Positions 15,207 through 24,721 of a stretch of DNA of 64,000 nucleotides are shown here, one piece after another. Within the stretch, counting starts at the first letter, position 1; each line of letters opens with the position of its first letter. This DNA comes from Bacteroides intestinalis. Lineage in GTDB: Bacteria; Bacteroidota; Bacteroidia; Bacteroidales; Bacteroidaceae. The notes beneath the pieces were generated by a model, which worked only from the letters and a program-made list of their open reading frames with translations, searched no databases and was not told the origin of the DNA. The DNA is taken from positions 416,052 to 480,051 of the forward strand of contig NZ_QRZF01000002.1 of assembly GCF_003464595.1 (NCBI RefSeq), in the 5' to 3' direction. The translations under genes were made by a program, and so were the position numbers.

Positions 15207-15798
15207 GGCTTTCCCTCCATCTGATTTCTTGTTCAACATCCTTCTTGCAATAATAGTCGGTATAGGCTATGCATCTCACCCTAACCAGATGTTTGGCAAC
15301 AAGTGTCAGCAGTTCCTTGGCATCAATGTTGAGGTGAGTTGTAATTTCATCAACAGTTAGCCATTGGGCATACTTGATCCGTTCGATCTCCCAAGCTGTT
15401 TTACAATCGATTTCATCAAACCTTCTATTTAGTCCTAAATAGAAGGTTTGGATTTGATAACGTTCGGCGAAATTTAGAATCCAAGAACGGCTCATTCCTG
15501 TATAGGCCATCAATCCTTTGAGAGAATACGAACTTCGGCCAATTGGAGAGTGGGGTATTAACGGCAGAGACGAATACCACTTGATGAAATCCTTATTGGT
15601 AATCACTAGGTTATTCAAACACCGTTCACTTTTTATCTTGCCTGTTTGAACTAGTTTGTGGATATACTGGCGCGTATATCCTGACAATGTAGCTGCTTCG
15701 CTAATACTTAGGAAGCCTCTTGAAACTACATCTTTCCATTCTTCCTCTTTCAACCGGATGAATGGATCATAATAATGCTTTGAAAAATTATAATTCAT
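15199..15798 (-). CDS. Multi-helix-turn-helix DNA-binding protein, excisionase-like
   Basis: A 199-residue protein in which three successive segments each look like a MerR/excisionase-type helix-turn-helix: FLSISEAATLSGYTRQYIHKL with its wing (about 30-75), YSLKGLMAYTGMSRSWILNF (about 90-120), and WLTVDEITTHLNIDAKELLTL (about 145-170). Single-domain forms serve as recombination directionality factors for tyrosine recombinases; a triple form is unusual. It is encoded directly upstream of, and overlapping, the recombinase gene, so a role in directing or regulating that recombinase is the best inference. An imperfect palindrome lies at its promoter. Confidence 0.7.
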   Translation of the reverse strand: MNYNFSKHYYDPFIRLKEEEWKDVVSRGFLSISEAATLSGYTRQYIHKLVQTGKIKSERCLNNLVITNKDFIKWYSSLPLIPHSPIGRSSYSLKGLMAYTGMSRSWILNFAERYQIQTFYLGLNRRFDEIDCKTAWEIERIKYAQWLTVDEITTHLNIDAKELLTLVAKHLVRVRCIAYTDYYCKKDVEQEIRWRESHV

Positions 15799-15802
15799 AT
15801 TA

Positions 15803-15836
15803 TATATATGGCTACTTTAGTGTAGCTCCTATATAA
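15803..15836. promoter_or_regulatory. Imperfect palindrome upstream of the multi-HTH gene
   Basis: TATATATGGCTAC-ttta-GTGTAGCTCCTATATA forms an imperfect dyad just upstream of the start at 15798. It is a reasonable autoregulatory operator for the DNA-binding protein it precedes. The rest of the gap up to 16023 is AT-rich and I see no gene in it. Confidence 0.35.
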
Positions 15837-16023
15837 TATAAGGTTGTCAACAACCCCTGATTTGAGTATCAAATAGCAGCAAATCTGTTTCTTATTTGTC
15901 TTTGTTTTACGGTGATTATTTGCAAAATGTATCGTAAGTGGTTGATGTATAGCGAGTTGTGGTTTTAAGCTTATTTTTTTTGGTTATTTTGTAACATATT
16001 GATTATCAGTGAGTTATCTCGGT

Positions 16024-17421
16024 TTATTTGCCGATGCAGAAATGTTGAAATATATTTTGTAGCACCATATCATTCGTCACCTCCCCCGCGATGTCGCTCA
16101 AATGGAAGATGCACTCCCTGATGTCCTGGGCCACGAAGTCCCCTGAAAGATTGTTTGCCAATCCCTGTTGTACGCGTCCGATGGCTTCTAAAGCATGCGT
16201 AAGGGCTTCGTAATGGCGGGCATTGGTCACTATCACGTCGTTCTGGGTTATCGTAGGCAGATTGGCGGCGGCTATAAGTTTCTTCTGAAGCACATCCGTA
16301 TTTTGCCTTTTCTTGGCGGAAATAAAAATACATTCGGCGTCAGGAATGATGGAAGAGGCCGCAGACAGCACCTCATCAGAATGAGCCGTGCCCAACAAGT
16401 CCGCTTTGTTGAATACCAATATCAAATGCTTTCTTTCCAGACGCGGAAGTATCTGTCCCGATAGCTGATTCATTTGCGACGTTGCGTCCGTTGCATCAAT
16501 CATCCAAAGCACGATCTCCGCTTGTTCCAGTTTTTGGAACGTGCGCTCTATGCCCAGACTCTCAATCGTATCATTGGTTTCGCGGATACCTGCCGTGTCA
16601 ATGAAACGGAAAGTAATGCCGCCGATATTGGTCGTATCTTCAATCACGTCGCGTGTAGTGCCGTGAATATCGCTCACGATAGCCTTGTCCTCGTTCAGCA
16701 ATACATTGAGAAGCGTTGATTTCCCGGCATTCGTTTCGCCGATGATGGCTACCGGTACGCCGTTTTTGATCGCATTTCCTACACTGAACGAATGTACCAG
16801 TCGGGAAATAACTCCTTCAATGTGATCCGCCAATCGGCAAAGCTCCGTTCTGTCCGCAAACTCCAACTCTTCATGGTCGCTGAAATCCAGTTCCAGCTCA
16901 ATCAGTGAAGTGAAGTGTAGCAACTGGTTGCGTAGCTCCGTAAGCTCCTTGCTGAATCCGCCACGCATCTGGCTCATGGCAAGGCGGTGGGTGGCGGCAG
17001 ATGAAGAAGCAATCAGGTCCGCCACGGCTTCGGCCTGGCTCAAATCCATCTTGCCATTGAGAAAGGCGCGTTGCGTGTATTCCCCCGGTCTCGCCAGGCG
17101 GCAACCGTGCTTGATGAGCAATTGCAAAACCTGTTGCAAGATATAGCTCGAACCGTGGCAGGTGATCTCCGTACTATCTTCGCCCGTGTAAGAGTGCGGG
17201 GCGCGAAACAGGCTGACAAGAACCTCGTCGATGATTTCCTCTCCATCGTGTATCTTCCCGAAAGTCAGTGTATAAGGTTTGCAATCCGCCAGCGTTTTAC
17301 CGGATTTTGCCGGGGTGAAAATGTGGCTGGTGATACGAATGGCGTCCGCTCCTGAGACGCGAATGCTTCCGATTGCTCCTCCTTGGGCCGTGGCAATGGC
17401 ACAGATGGTATCCTGATTCAT
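16024..17421 (-). CDS. mnmE: tRNA modification GTPase MnmE
   Basis: A 465-residue GTPase that, with MnmG, installs the cmnm5 group on wobble uridine of certain tRNAs. The N-terminal folate-binding domain starts DTICAIATAQGGAIGSIRVSG and includes CHGS and GEYTQRAFLNGKMDLSQAEAV. The inserted G domain has GETNAGKSTLLN (G1), GTTRD (G2), DTAG (G3) and NKAD (G4). The C-terminus ends IFQHFCIGK, the conserved CxGK motif with catalytic Cys. Full length, all motifs intact. It marks the boundary between the accessory region and the core genome. The neighbouring hybrid kinase is divergent. Confidence 0.97.
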   Translation of the reverse strand: MNQDTICAIATAQGGAIGSIRVSGADAIRITSHIFTPAKSGKTLADCKPYTLTFGKIHDGEEIIDEVLVSLFRAPHSYTGEDSTEITCHGSSYILQQVLQLLIKHGCRLARPGEYTQRAFLNGKMDLSQAEAVADLIASSSAATHRLAMSQMRGGFSKELTELRNQLLHFTSLIELELDFSDHEELEFADRTELCRLADHIEGVISRLVHSFSVGNAIKNGVPVAIIGETNAGKSTLLNVLLNEDKAIVSDIHGTTRDVIEDTTNIGGITFRFIDTAGIRETNDTIESLGIERTFQKLEQAEIVLWMIDATDATSQMNQLSGQILPRLERKHLILVFNKADLLGTAHSDEVLSAASSIIPDAECIFISAKKRQNTDVLQKKLIAAANLPTITQNDVIVTNARHYEALTHALEAIGRVQQGLANNLSGDFVAQDIRECIFHLSDIAGEVTNDMVLQNIFQHFCIGK

Positions 17422-17552
17422 CATAAAAATTGTTATTTGAGTTGCAAAGATAGCCTTTTGGGGTAAAAAAAAGAACGCGATTGTATATTACTTACTCTTT
17501 TTTATTACATTTGCTCAATTTTCGTAGCCTTTACATGATACACTTTGTTATT

Positions 17553-19493
17553 ATGGCGCAAGACAAAATAAAAATGCATGATTCCGCTTCTCATACTACC
17601 GAGAAAGACGAGAACACGGAACTACTGAAAGAGAAATTATTGAAGGTCAACTCCGTTCTGGCTGCCCATCAAATTGCTCTCTGGGAGATAAATATCAATA
17701 CCTTGGAGTGCACTTTCACTCAGGAATATTTCGAAAGTTTAGGCTTGGATAAAGTCGGCATCCGTTATCAGAATTTGGAAGAGTTCTGTAGCTTTGTGCA
17801 TCCCGATGATAAGCATTTGGTGTCGTTGGATGGCTTTCAAAAGAAATTGGATGGCTTTGAAGAGTCCAAAGTCTTACGCGTGCGTTGCGTAGGCGCGCAT
17901 GGCGAAATAGTCTGGTTGGAGGACCACCTCTTATCTGTAGAGAAAGATAAAAGTGGAAATCCGGAAAGCCTCTTATGCTATACCGTGAACGTCACTGGGC
18001 AGTGCGAACGCGAAACACGCATATCGCGCGTGGAAGAGCGAAACCGGAAGATAATACAGGCATTGCCTGAATTCATCTTCATCTTTGATGAAAATTTCTT
18101 CCTCACCGACGTGTTAATGTCTTCTGACACCATTTTGCTCCATCCCGTTGAACAACTACGGGGAGCGGACGGGCGCACTATCTATTCTCCCGAAGTCAGC
18201 GACCTGTTTCTACGGAATATACGTCAATGCCTCGAAGACGGTGAGTTGAAGGAGATAGAGTATCCCCTGGATGTGGATAATTGCGAAAGGCATTATTTCC
18301 AGGCACGCATCGCGCCGTTCGAAGATAATAAAGTGATGGCATTGATACACGATATCGGTGACAGGGTGCAACGCTCCAATGAACTCATCGAGGCGAAGCA
18401 ACGGGCAGAAGAGGCCGACCGCATGAAATCGGTGTTCCTGGCCAATATGAGCCACGAGATCCGCACTCCTTTGAATGCTATCGTGGGATTCTCTGAAATC
18501 ATAGCTTTGACGGAAGATGAAGTGGAGAAAGCCGAATACCTGAACATCATTCAAAAGAATAGCAACCTGTTGTTGCAACTCATAAATGACATTCTGGACC
18601 TTTCCCGCATCGAGTCGGGGAAATCGGAAATGAACTTCCAGTTGGTCGAAATGACCGGACTGATTGACGAAGTGGAGAAAGTGCATCGCCTGAAAATGAA
18701 AACGGGCATCCGACTGAATGTGATGCGTCCCGATGAGGAAATCTGGATTATGGTGGACCGGAACAGGATTACGCAAGTGCTGTTCAACTTCCTCTCCAAT
18801 GCCATTAAGAATACCCATGAAGGGGCCATCACCCTGGGGCTGGAGGTCTGCGGAGAATGGTTGAAGGTTTATGTAACGGATACCGGTTGTGGCATTGCGA
18901 AGGAGAAATTGCCCTTGATTTTCAACCGTTTCGAAAAGCTGAACGATTTTGTTCAGGGCACGGGTCTGGGGCTTCCCATCTGCCAGAGCATCGTGGAGAG
19001 ATTGGGAGGAAAGATTTCCGTAGAGTCCGAAGTAGGAGTGGGGAGCACTTTCGTGATGACCCTTCCTTACCGCCAGTTTGTATTGGGAGCGGATGGTGAA
19101 CCTGTTGAAGTCAATGCCCACGTAGAGCGAAGATCAGACGGCAGGAAGAAAATTCTGATAGCCGAAGATACGGAGTCTAACTTTATGCAGATAAACATTT
19201 TGCTGAAGAAAGACTACACCATTTCGTGGGTTACCAATGGCGAAGAGGCCATAAATAGTTTCTTGCGCGAGCGTCCCGACCTGATATTGATGGACATCCG
19301 CATGCCGGTGATGAACGGTATTCAGGCTACGGAAAAGATACGTACCATCGACATCGATCTGCCTATCGTTGCGGTGACGGCCAATGCTTTCCTGATAGAA
19401 CAACAACAAGCATTAGCCGCCGGATGCAATGATATAATTGCCAAACCATATACTTACGAAAGATTGAAGGAAACAATCATCAAGTATATTTGA
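17553..19493 (+). CDS. Soluble hybrid sensor histidine kinase/response regulator
   Basis: A 646-residue hybrid kinase without any membrane segment. In order: a coiled lead-in, a PAS domain (about 40-150, with FVHPDDKHLV and WLEDHLL), a second PAS-like domain (about 165-275), HisKA with NMSHEIRTPLNAI (phospho-His about 301), HATPase with NFLSNAIKNTHEGA, DTGCGIAKEKL and GTGLGLPICQSIV, and a receiver domain with LILMDIRMPVMNG (phospho-Asp about 581) and AKPYTYERL. No output domain follows, so it must pass its signal to a separate protein. I chose ATG 17553 (MAQDKIKMHD); upstream in-frame ATGs fall in AT-rich promoter-like sequence. The stimulus is unknown and no cognate regulator is adjacent. 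Confidence 0.9.
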   Translation: MAQDKIKMHDSASHTTEKDENTELLKEKLLKVNSVLAAHQIALWEININTLECTFTQEYFESLGLDKVGIRYQNLEEFCSFVHPDDKHLVSLDGFQKKLDGFEESKVLRVRCVGAHGEIVWLEDHLLSVEKDKSGNPESLLCYTVNVTGQCERETRISRVEERNRKIIQALPEFIFIFDENFFLTDVLMSSDTILLHPVEQLRGADGRTIYSPEVSDLFLRNIRQCLEDGELKEIEYPLDVDNCERHYFQARIAPFEDNKVMALIHDIGDRVQRSNELIEAKQRAEEADRMKSVFLANMSHEIRTPLNAIVGFSEIIALTEDEVEKAEYLNIIQKNSNLLLQLINDILDLSRIESGKSEMNFQLVEMTGLIDEVEKVHRLKMKTGIRLNVMRPDEEIWIMVDRNRITQVLFNFLSNAIKNTHEGAITLGLEVCGEWLKVYVTDTGCGIAKEKLPLIFNRFEKLNDFVQGTGLGLPICQSIVERLGGKISVESEVGVGSTFVMTLPYRQFVLGADGEPVEVNAHVERRSDGRKKILIAEDTESNFMQINILLKKDYTISWVTNGEEAINSFLRERPDLILMDIRMPVMNGIQATEKIRTIDIDLPIVAVTANAFLIEQQQALAAGCNDIIAKPYTYERLKETIIKYI

Positions 19494-19504
19494 GTGGGTG
19501 TTTC

Positions 19505-20383
19505 TTAAATTCTGTCCAGTACGGTTTTTATCAAAGTGTCAATCGTATTCTTGTAGCCCGTATTGGCTTCTTTAATCAACCGGTTGGCTATGACCATGCA
19601 TACCGTGGTCGCCTTATGTCCCATCAGGCGGCTCAAACCGGCCAGTGCGGAGCTTTCCATCTCGAAGTTCGTAATGCGATAGCCATTGTATTCAAAGTTC
19701 TCGATCTTTTCATTTTGCTTCGGGTCGGCCAGCGGAATGCGTAGTTCGCGTCCTTGCGGGCCAAAGAAACCACCGGCGGCAATCGTTACACCGCGTACCA
19801 TATCGTCTCCGGCAATGCGCTCTATCAGTTCGGCATTGGCGTCGATCACGTACGGAGCAGGTGCGCACATATTCCCCGACCATCCCATGTGGTTCAGGAA
19901 TGCACGTTCAAATGGCAGGTCACACACTTCATTGCGCCCTGAATAGAAGTTCAGCAGGCCATCGAAACCAATGGACTTTTGCGAGCAGATAAATGTACCT
20001 ACGGGCGTATTCGGTTGCAAACCGCCACAAGTACCGATGCGTACCAGTTCTAACTGGCGAAGTTGGGGCTTTTCTTCACGTGTGTTGAAGTCGATGTTGG
20101 CCAAGGCGTCCAGTTCGTTCATCACAATATCGATGTTGTCGCAACCAATACCCGTAGAAACCACCGTGATGCGTTTGCCCTTGTAGGTACCTGTAATGGT
20201 TTTGAACTCGCGGCTTTCCACTTCACATTCTTTATTCTCAAGGTGTGAGCCTACCAGTGCCACTCTGCCCGGGTCGCCCACCAGGATTACTTTGTCTGCC
20301 AGCCACTCAGGCTTTACGTGCAGATGAAAAACTGAACCGTCATCATTGATAATAAGTTCGGAAGATGCAAAATACTTTTTCAT
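19505..20383 (-). CDS. udp: Nucleoside phosphorylase (uridine phosphorylase type)
   Basis: A 292-residue PNP_UDP_1 family enzyme catalysing phosphorolysis of a nucleoside, most likely uridine, to base and ribose-1-phosphate. Motifs: VILVGDPGRVALVGSHL (phosphate and ribose binding), VSTGIGCDNIDIVMNEL, RIGTCGGLQPNTPVG and NFEMESSALAGL with the ribose-binding Glu. I use ATG 20383 (MKKYFASSEL); the longer frame from 20446 runs through the terminator of the gene upstream. It is convergent with the hybrid kinase gene, with only 11 bp between stops. Confidence 0.85.
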   Translation of the reverse strand: MKKYFASSELIINDDGSVFHLHVKPEWLADKVILVGDPGRVALVGSHLENKECEVESREFKTITGTYKGKRITVVSTGIGCDNIDIVMNELDALANIDFNTREEKPQLRQLELVRIGTCGGLQPNTPVGTFICSQKSIGFDGLLNFYSGRNEVCDLPFERAFLNHMGWSGNMCAPAPYVIDANAELIERIAGDDMVRGVTIAAGGFFGPQGRELRIPLADPKQNEKIENFEYNGYRITNFEMESSALAGLSRLMGHKATTVCMVIANRLIKEANTGYKNTIDTLIKTVLDRI

Positions 20384-20417
20384 ATTCTGGATTTTTTGGT
20401 TGATACGTTTATAAATA

Positions 20418-20463
20418 GAAAACGCCGGAACGGGATTACTGTTCACCGGTTCCGACGTTTTTC
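20418..20463 (-). terminator. Terminator of the TPR-nfeD-floA operon
   Basis: On the minus strand AAAAACGTCGGAACCGG pairs with CCGTTCCGGCGTTTT, followed by T-rich sequence. It lies 20 bp after the floA stop. Confidence 0.75.
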
Positions 20464-20483
20464 TGGGGCAATAATTCTACCGG

Positions 20484-21485
20484 TTATTTACTCAACGGCT
20501 GGTTTGAGTTGTTTCCCGATGGTTTGGCTATGGTTTCGCGCATGGAAGTATCGGCTTCGATGTTCTTCATCCGATAATAATCCATGATGCCCAGGTTGCC
20601 GTTACGGAATGCTTCTGCCATGGCCTTAGGTACTTCGGCTTCCGCCTCGATCACCTTGGCGCGTGCTTCCTGAGCTTTCGCCTTCATTTCCTGTTCGCTG
20701 GCCACGGCCATTGCACGGCGTTCCTCAGCTTTGGCTTGGGCGATATTCTTATCGGCATTTGCCTGGTCTATCTGCAAAGCCGCACCGATGTTCTTACCTA
20801 TATCGATATCAGCGATATCAATGGACAGGATTTCGAAAGCCGTACCGGCATCCAGACCTTTGCGGAGCACAAGTTTGGAGATTGAATCTGGGTTTTCCAA
20901 TACTGACTTGTGGTTTTCGGACGAACCGATGGAAGATACGATACCTTCGCCTACACGGGCCAGGATAGTGTCTTCACCGGCACCACCCACCAACTGGCGG
21001 ATATTGGCGCGTACCGTTACACGGGCTTTGGCTATCAACTGGATACCATCTTTTGCTACGGCGGTCACCGGAGGAGTATCGATCACCTTCGGGTTTACCG
21101 ACATCTGAACGGCTTCGAACACATCACGTCCGGCAAGGTCGATTGCGGTAGCCATCTGGAAGGATAATTCAATATTAGCTTTAGAGGCGGATACCAAGGC
21201 GTGTACCACTCTTTCTACGTGTCCACCGGCCAGGTAGTGAGCTTCCAGCTCGTCGCGGGTAATGTTGCTCAATCCGGCTTTGTGTGCTTCAATCATACCC
21301 GGTACAATGATGTAGGGAGGTACGTTACGGATACGCATTAAAAACAATTGCACCAATGAAATCCTGACTCCCGAAACTTTGGCGGACAACCATAGGAAGA
21401 AAGGAACATAGTGGAAGAACAGTACGATGAAGATAATGCCTCCTATCACAAGAAAGGCAGTTAGGTACATAGTGTCTACGTTCAT
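20484..21485 (-). CDS. floA: Flotillin-like SPFH protein FloA
   Basis: A 333-residue membrane-scaffold protein. The N-terminal hydrophobic hairpin (about 8-40: [20 protein letters not shown]) is followed by the SPFH domain and a C-terminal Ala/Glu-rich coiled coil (about 230-300: [20 protein letters not shown]). Typical FloA features are [20 protein letters not shown] and [21 protein letters not shown]. It sits 26 bp after an NfeD-like gene, the usual partner, and such pairs form membrane microdomains. Last gene of a three-gene operon. Confidence 0.9.
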   Translation of the reverse strand: MNVDTMYLTAFLVIGGIIFIVLFFHYVPFFLWLSAKVSGVRISLVQLFLMRIRNVPPYIIVPGMIEAHKAGLSNITRDELEAHYLAGGHVERVVHALVSASKANIELSFQMATAIDLAGRDVFEAVQMSVNPKVIDTPPVTAVAKDGIQLIAKARVTVRANIRQLVGGAGEDTILARVGEGIVSSIGSSENHKSVLENPDSISKLVLRKGLDAGTAFEILSIDIADIDIGKNIGAALQIDQANADKNIAQAKAEERRAMAVASEQEMKAKAQEARAKVIEAEAEVPKAMAEAFRNGNLGIMDYYRMKNIEADTSMRETIAKPSGNNSNQPLSK

Positions 21486-21511
21486 GATTTATAAGATATT
21501 AAGTGTGAATA

Positions 21512-21982
21512 TTAGTCTTTTTTCTTTTCTACCATGATAACGCCGTCCGTAATACGGTTTACAATGATAGGGGTTTTTTCATTCAGGAATCCGTCCATGG
21601 ATTTCACTTCCACGATGTTGCCGTCTATTTCGGCATTGCCGATCAGTGCCAGGCGTGTAATGGCCACACCCGTATCGCCTACTTTTACTTGATCTGCGGC
21701 CGTACGGTCCACCTTCGATGTGATATTCTTCTTCAACGCCACTTTATCCAAGGTCTTGGAGCGCATGAAGAGTATCAATGAGCCAATGCAGGCTATTGCC
21801 GATACACCGAGCGTGATGAAACCAGCCGTTGTACCCAGATAGGCAAAGGCATAGTAGTTGGCATAGATCATGCAAGCTCCGGCCAGGATTCCGGCTATGC
21901 TGATGCCCGGGATGACGAACAGTTCTACCAAGAACAGGATAACCGCCGCAACAATGAGTACAATGATGATAAGTATGTCCAT
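21512..21982 (-). CDS. NfeD-like membrane protein
   Basis: A 156-residue protein with three or four N-terminal membrane segments (about 3-75) and a C-terminal OB-fold NfeD domain (about 90-155: VKVGDTGVAITRLALIGNAEIDG, EVKSMDGFLNEKTPIIVNRI). This is the short NfeD form that lacks the ClpP-like protease domain and pairs with FloA-type proteins, which is the next gene. It follows the TPR gene by 6 bp. Confidence 0.85.
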   Translation of the reverse strand: MDILIIIVLIVAAVILFLVELFVIPGISIAGILAGACMIYANYYAFAYLGTTAGFITLGVSAIACIGSLILFMRSKTLDKVALKKNITSKVDRTAADQVKVGDTGVAITRLALIGNAEIDGNIVEVKSMDGFLNEKTPIIVNRITDGVIMVEKKKD

Positions 21983-21988
21983 AGTTTT

Positions 21989-23419
21989 CTATTTAAAGGA
22001 TTGTTTTTCTGTATTACGCACTTCAATGGCGGCCTTCTCCAATTCACCTGATAGTTGTTGTATCTGCTTTTCCAGGTCGAGTATGGCGGGAGCCAGTTTG
22101 GCTTTATCGCTTTCCTTGGCGCGGGAGTACAAGGAACGTTGCTCTTCCAATTTGTTTTGCTGCTCTTTGAAAGCCTTTTCTAATTGGAGGTATTTGCCGA
22201 ACAGGTTTTTGGCCTGAGGAGATTTGAAATCACTTTGTTGATAATAAGTATTCTGATCATCGATTACAAACTCAAACTCATGACTTTTCGTGGTTTGTGG
22301 CTTTTCATCGAATGCGGCTTGTAGTCGATGTTTGGCATCGGCTACGGCATCCTGATCCGTCCACGTATCTTTCAGAGAATGAATCCGGGCAAGTCCGATT
22401 GCTTTTTTCGGGTCCATTGCTTCATAATTATATACCCTTTTGGAAGAATTTGGAATGAATACATAGATGCAAACTTTTCCTTCCGGCTGGTAACGGTCGG
22501 AGGCAAACCATCCGAGATTATTATATTCGTCGATAACAAACATATAGTCATTATAGGGAGAGTTGAACGGCATACCCACATTTTCTGGAGTGAGGTAGGT
22601 GTTCGTATTGGTATTGTAACGGGTGACGAATATGTCGTAACCACCTATCGAATTTTCACCATCAGCGGCATAATAGATGGTGATGCCATCTGTCAATACA
22701 TACGGATAGTTGGCATTGATGGAATCATTTATACTACCGGGTAGCAGGCTACCTTTGCTCCATTCGCCCTGCATTTTGTTACGCGAGAGGATGCTGAGTT
22801 TACCGTCCGGTTGGCGCTCACCATAATAAATCTTATTGCCGAGTTCTGTTTCATATACGGTAGCTTCAACCTCTGTCTCATTCTGGAAGAAATCGTTGTA
22901 CATGAATAGTTTACCGGATTCAGGACTGATTTTATAAGCTTCCAGAAAACGACCTTTGTCTATTACGATGCTATCGATAATGCAAACTTCTTCAACCCCT
23001 TTCAACATGCGGAAGTTGGCTTTACTTTTCTCCAATAGCTTTTCGGCTTCTGCGGTCGGCCTTTTCCGTTTGGCCAGGTCACTGATGTAGTCTTCGTAGC
23101 ATTTGATGGCATCTTCAAAGCGATACAGGTCATTGTAATTTCGCGCCAGATAGAGTTGTCCGCTGGGCACCCGTCTTTTTACGGCGGTTTCCAGATATTT
23201 CAAGGCTACTTCAGGCTCTCCTGTTTCCAGACAACATACGCCGTACCATAAGTTATAATTTCCATTTGCCGGTTGTGTCTTTACGAGTTTCTGGAAAATT
23301 GGTTTGGCTTTCTCGTATTGCCCTTGGTTGTAGAAAGCTCTGGCTTCCTCCAACGTCTGTGCCGATACACCGACTAATGTGAGACAAAATAGAAGGAGTA
23401 AAATATATCTCTTTTTCAT
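21989..23419 (-). CDS. Exported TPR / PD40-repeat protein
   Basis: A 476-residue protein with a signal peptide (ILLLLFCLTLVGVSAQ), TPR-like helices at about 20-130 (ARAFYNQGQYEKAKPIFQKLV, LYRFEDAIKCYEDYI), a beta-propeller-like PD40 part at about 150-330 (GITIYYAADGENSIGGYDIFV, GWFASDRYQPEGKVCIYVF) and a C-terminal coiled coil. TPR-plus-PD40 proteins are common in Bacteroidetes envelopes, often with an added OmpA domain, which is absent here. First gene of the operon with nfeD and floA. Its exact role is unknown; an envelope structural or assembly role is likely. Confidence 0.7.
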   Translation of the reverse strand: MKKRYILLLLFCLTLVGVSAQTLEEARAFYNQGQYEKAKPIFQKLVKTQPANGNYNLWYGVCCLETGEPEVALKYLETAVKRRVPSGQLYLARNYNDLYRFEDAIKCYEDYISDLAKRKRPTAEAEKLLEKSKANFRMLKGVEEVCIIDSIVIDKGRFLEAYKISPESGKLFMYNDFFQNETEVEATVYETELGNKIYYGERQPDGKLSILSRNKMQGEWSKGSLLPGSINDSINANYPYVLTDGITIYYAADGENSIGGYDIFVTRYNTNTNTYLTPENVGMPFNSPYNDYMFVIDEYNNLGWFASDRYQPEGKVCIYVFIPNSSKRVYNYEAMDPKKAIGLARIHSLKDTWTDQDAVADAKHRLQAAFDEKPQTTKSHEFEFVIDDQNTYYQQSDFKSPQAKNLFGKYLQLEKAFKEQQNKLEEQRSLYSRAKESDKAKLAPAILDLEKQIQQLSGELEKAAIEVRNTEKQSFK

Positions 23420-23531
23420 GCTAGTTATCCAACTTACAAATTCGAATGTTCAAAAATACAAATTAATCGGGAATAATGCTGATTTCCGTTATTCTATTAT
23501 GTTAATTCTTCTTTAAATCATTCTTTTCTCT

Positions 23532-23539
23532 TACTTTTG
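23532..23539 (+). promoter_or_regulatory. -7 promoter box upstream of the TtcA-like gene
   Basis: TACTTTTG fits TAnnTTTG 24 bp before the ATG at 23564. It lies in the divergent gap with the TPR operon. Confidence 0.6.
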
Positions 23540-23563
23540 CAACCGCAAATCTTATGTAGTATT

Positions 23564-24319
23564 ATGGCTCAATTCACCGAAGAAGAGAAAACCGTCCGCC
23601 GCATTGAAAAGCGGTTTACTAAGGGGCTGGTAGAATATGGTCTGATAGAGGATGGGGATAAGATCCTTATCGGACTCTCGGGCGGCAAAGATTCTTTGGC
23701 GTTAGTGGAGCTATTGGCAAGACGCGCCCGAATTTTTAAGCCTAGGTTTGCGGTGGTTGCCGTCCATGTAGTGATGAAGAATATTCCGTATCAGAGTGAC
23801 CTGGCATATCTTCGTGAGTATGTAGAGTCATGGGGAATCCCTTTTGTATTGTATGAAACGGAATTTGATGCAAGTACAGATACACGCAAATCACCTTGTT
23901 TCCTTTGTTCATGGAATAGGCGCAAGGCCTTGTTCACGGTAGCTAAGGAGCAGGGATGCAACAAGATAGCATTGGGACATCATATGGATGATATTCTGGA
24001 AACGCTATTGATGAATATCACTTTTCAGGGGGCATTCAGTTCCATGCCGCCCCGTCTGGTAATGAAGAAATTTGATATGACGATTATTCGGCCGATGTGT
24101 TTGGTACATGAGGCTGATTTGCTGGAACTGGCCCAAATAAGAGGGTATCGTAAGCAGGTGAAGAATTGTCCTTATGAGGCGCAATCTCACCGTAGTAATA
24201 TGAAAGATATTCTACATCAGTTGGAAGCTATGAACCCGGAAGCTCGCTATAGTCTTTGGGGAAGTATGGCAAATGTTCAGGAGGAACTTCTTCCTCAAAA
24301 AAATGATAATTTAGATTAA
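23564..24319 (+). CDS. TtcA-like tRNA thiolation protein
   Basis: A 251-residue PP-loop ATPase of the TtcA/TilS superfamily, likely adding sulfur to a tRNA cytidine (s2C32). It shows the PP-loop IGLSGGKDSLALVELLARR, a CxxC pair in SPCFLCSWNRRKALF, and GHHMDDILETLLMNI. TtcA needs two CxxC cysteines for its Fe-S cluster plus a third Cys; CPYEAQSHR in the C-terminal part supplies a candidate. The start is the ATG at 23564 (MAQFTEEEK), just after a TACTTTTG promoter box. The small DMT gene follows by 26 bp. Confidence 0.85.
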   Translation: MAQFTEEEKTVRRIEKRFTKGLVEYGLIEDGDKILIGLSGGKDSLALVELLARRARIFKPRFAVVAVHVVMKNIPYQSDLAYLREYVESWGIPFVLYETEFDASTDTRKSPCFLCSWNRRKALFTVAKEQGCNKIALGHHMDDILETLLMNITFQGAFSSMPPRLVMKKFDMTIIRPMCLVHEADLLELAQIRGYRKQVKNCPYEAQSHRSNMKDILHQLEAMNPEARYSLWGSMANVQEELLPQKNDNLD

Positions 24320-24345
24320 TCACCCCTTAAATATTCGTCACTAAA

Positions 24346-24714
24346 ATGAAAGGTCTTTATACGATTCTGCTTTTAATAGTGTCTAATGTCTTTATGACTT
24401 TTGCATGGTATGGTCATCTGAAGTTGCAAGATATGAAAGTGATCACTAATTGGCCGCTTTATGCCATAATCTTATTTTCATGGAGCATCGCTCTTGCGGA
24501 ATATTTTTGTTTGGTTCCGGCCAATCGTATCGGCTTTATTGGTAATGGTGGTCCTTTCTCGCTGATACAATTAAAGATTATTCAGGAAGTGATTACACTC
24601 ATCATTTTCACGGTATTTACTACGGTTCTTTTCAAGGGCGAAAGTCTGCATTGGAATCATTTTGCGGCATTCATTTGTCTGGTACTTGCGGTGTATTTTG
24701 TATTCTATAAATAG
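24346..24714 (+). CDS. DUF486 small membrane protein (DMT-like)
   Basis: A 122-residue protein with four hydrophobic helices (about 3-20, 33-55, 70-97, 104-121). The DUF486 pattern NVFMTFAWYGHLK and SIALAEYFCLVPANRIGF, then GPFSLIQLKIIQE is clear. Family members resemble half-size drug/metabolite transporters; substrate unknown. It is followed by a large inverted repeat separating it from the convergent apbE gene. Confidence 0.8.
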   Translation: MKGLYTILLLIVSNVFMTFAWYGHLKLQDMKVITNWPLYAIILFSWSIALAEYFCLVPANRIGFIGNGGPFSLIQLKIIQEVITLIIFTVFTTVLFKGESLHWNHFAAFICLVLAVYFVFYK

Positions 24715-24721
24715 GTACGTA

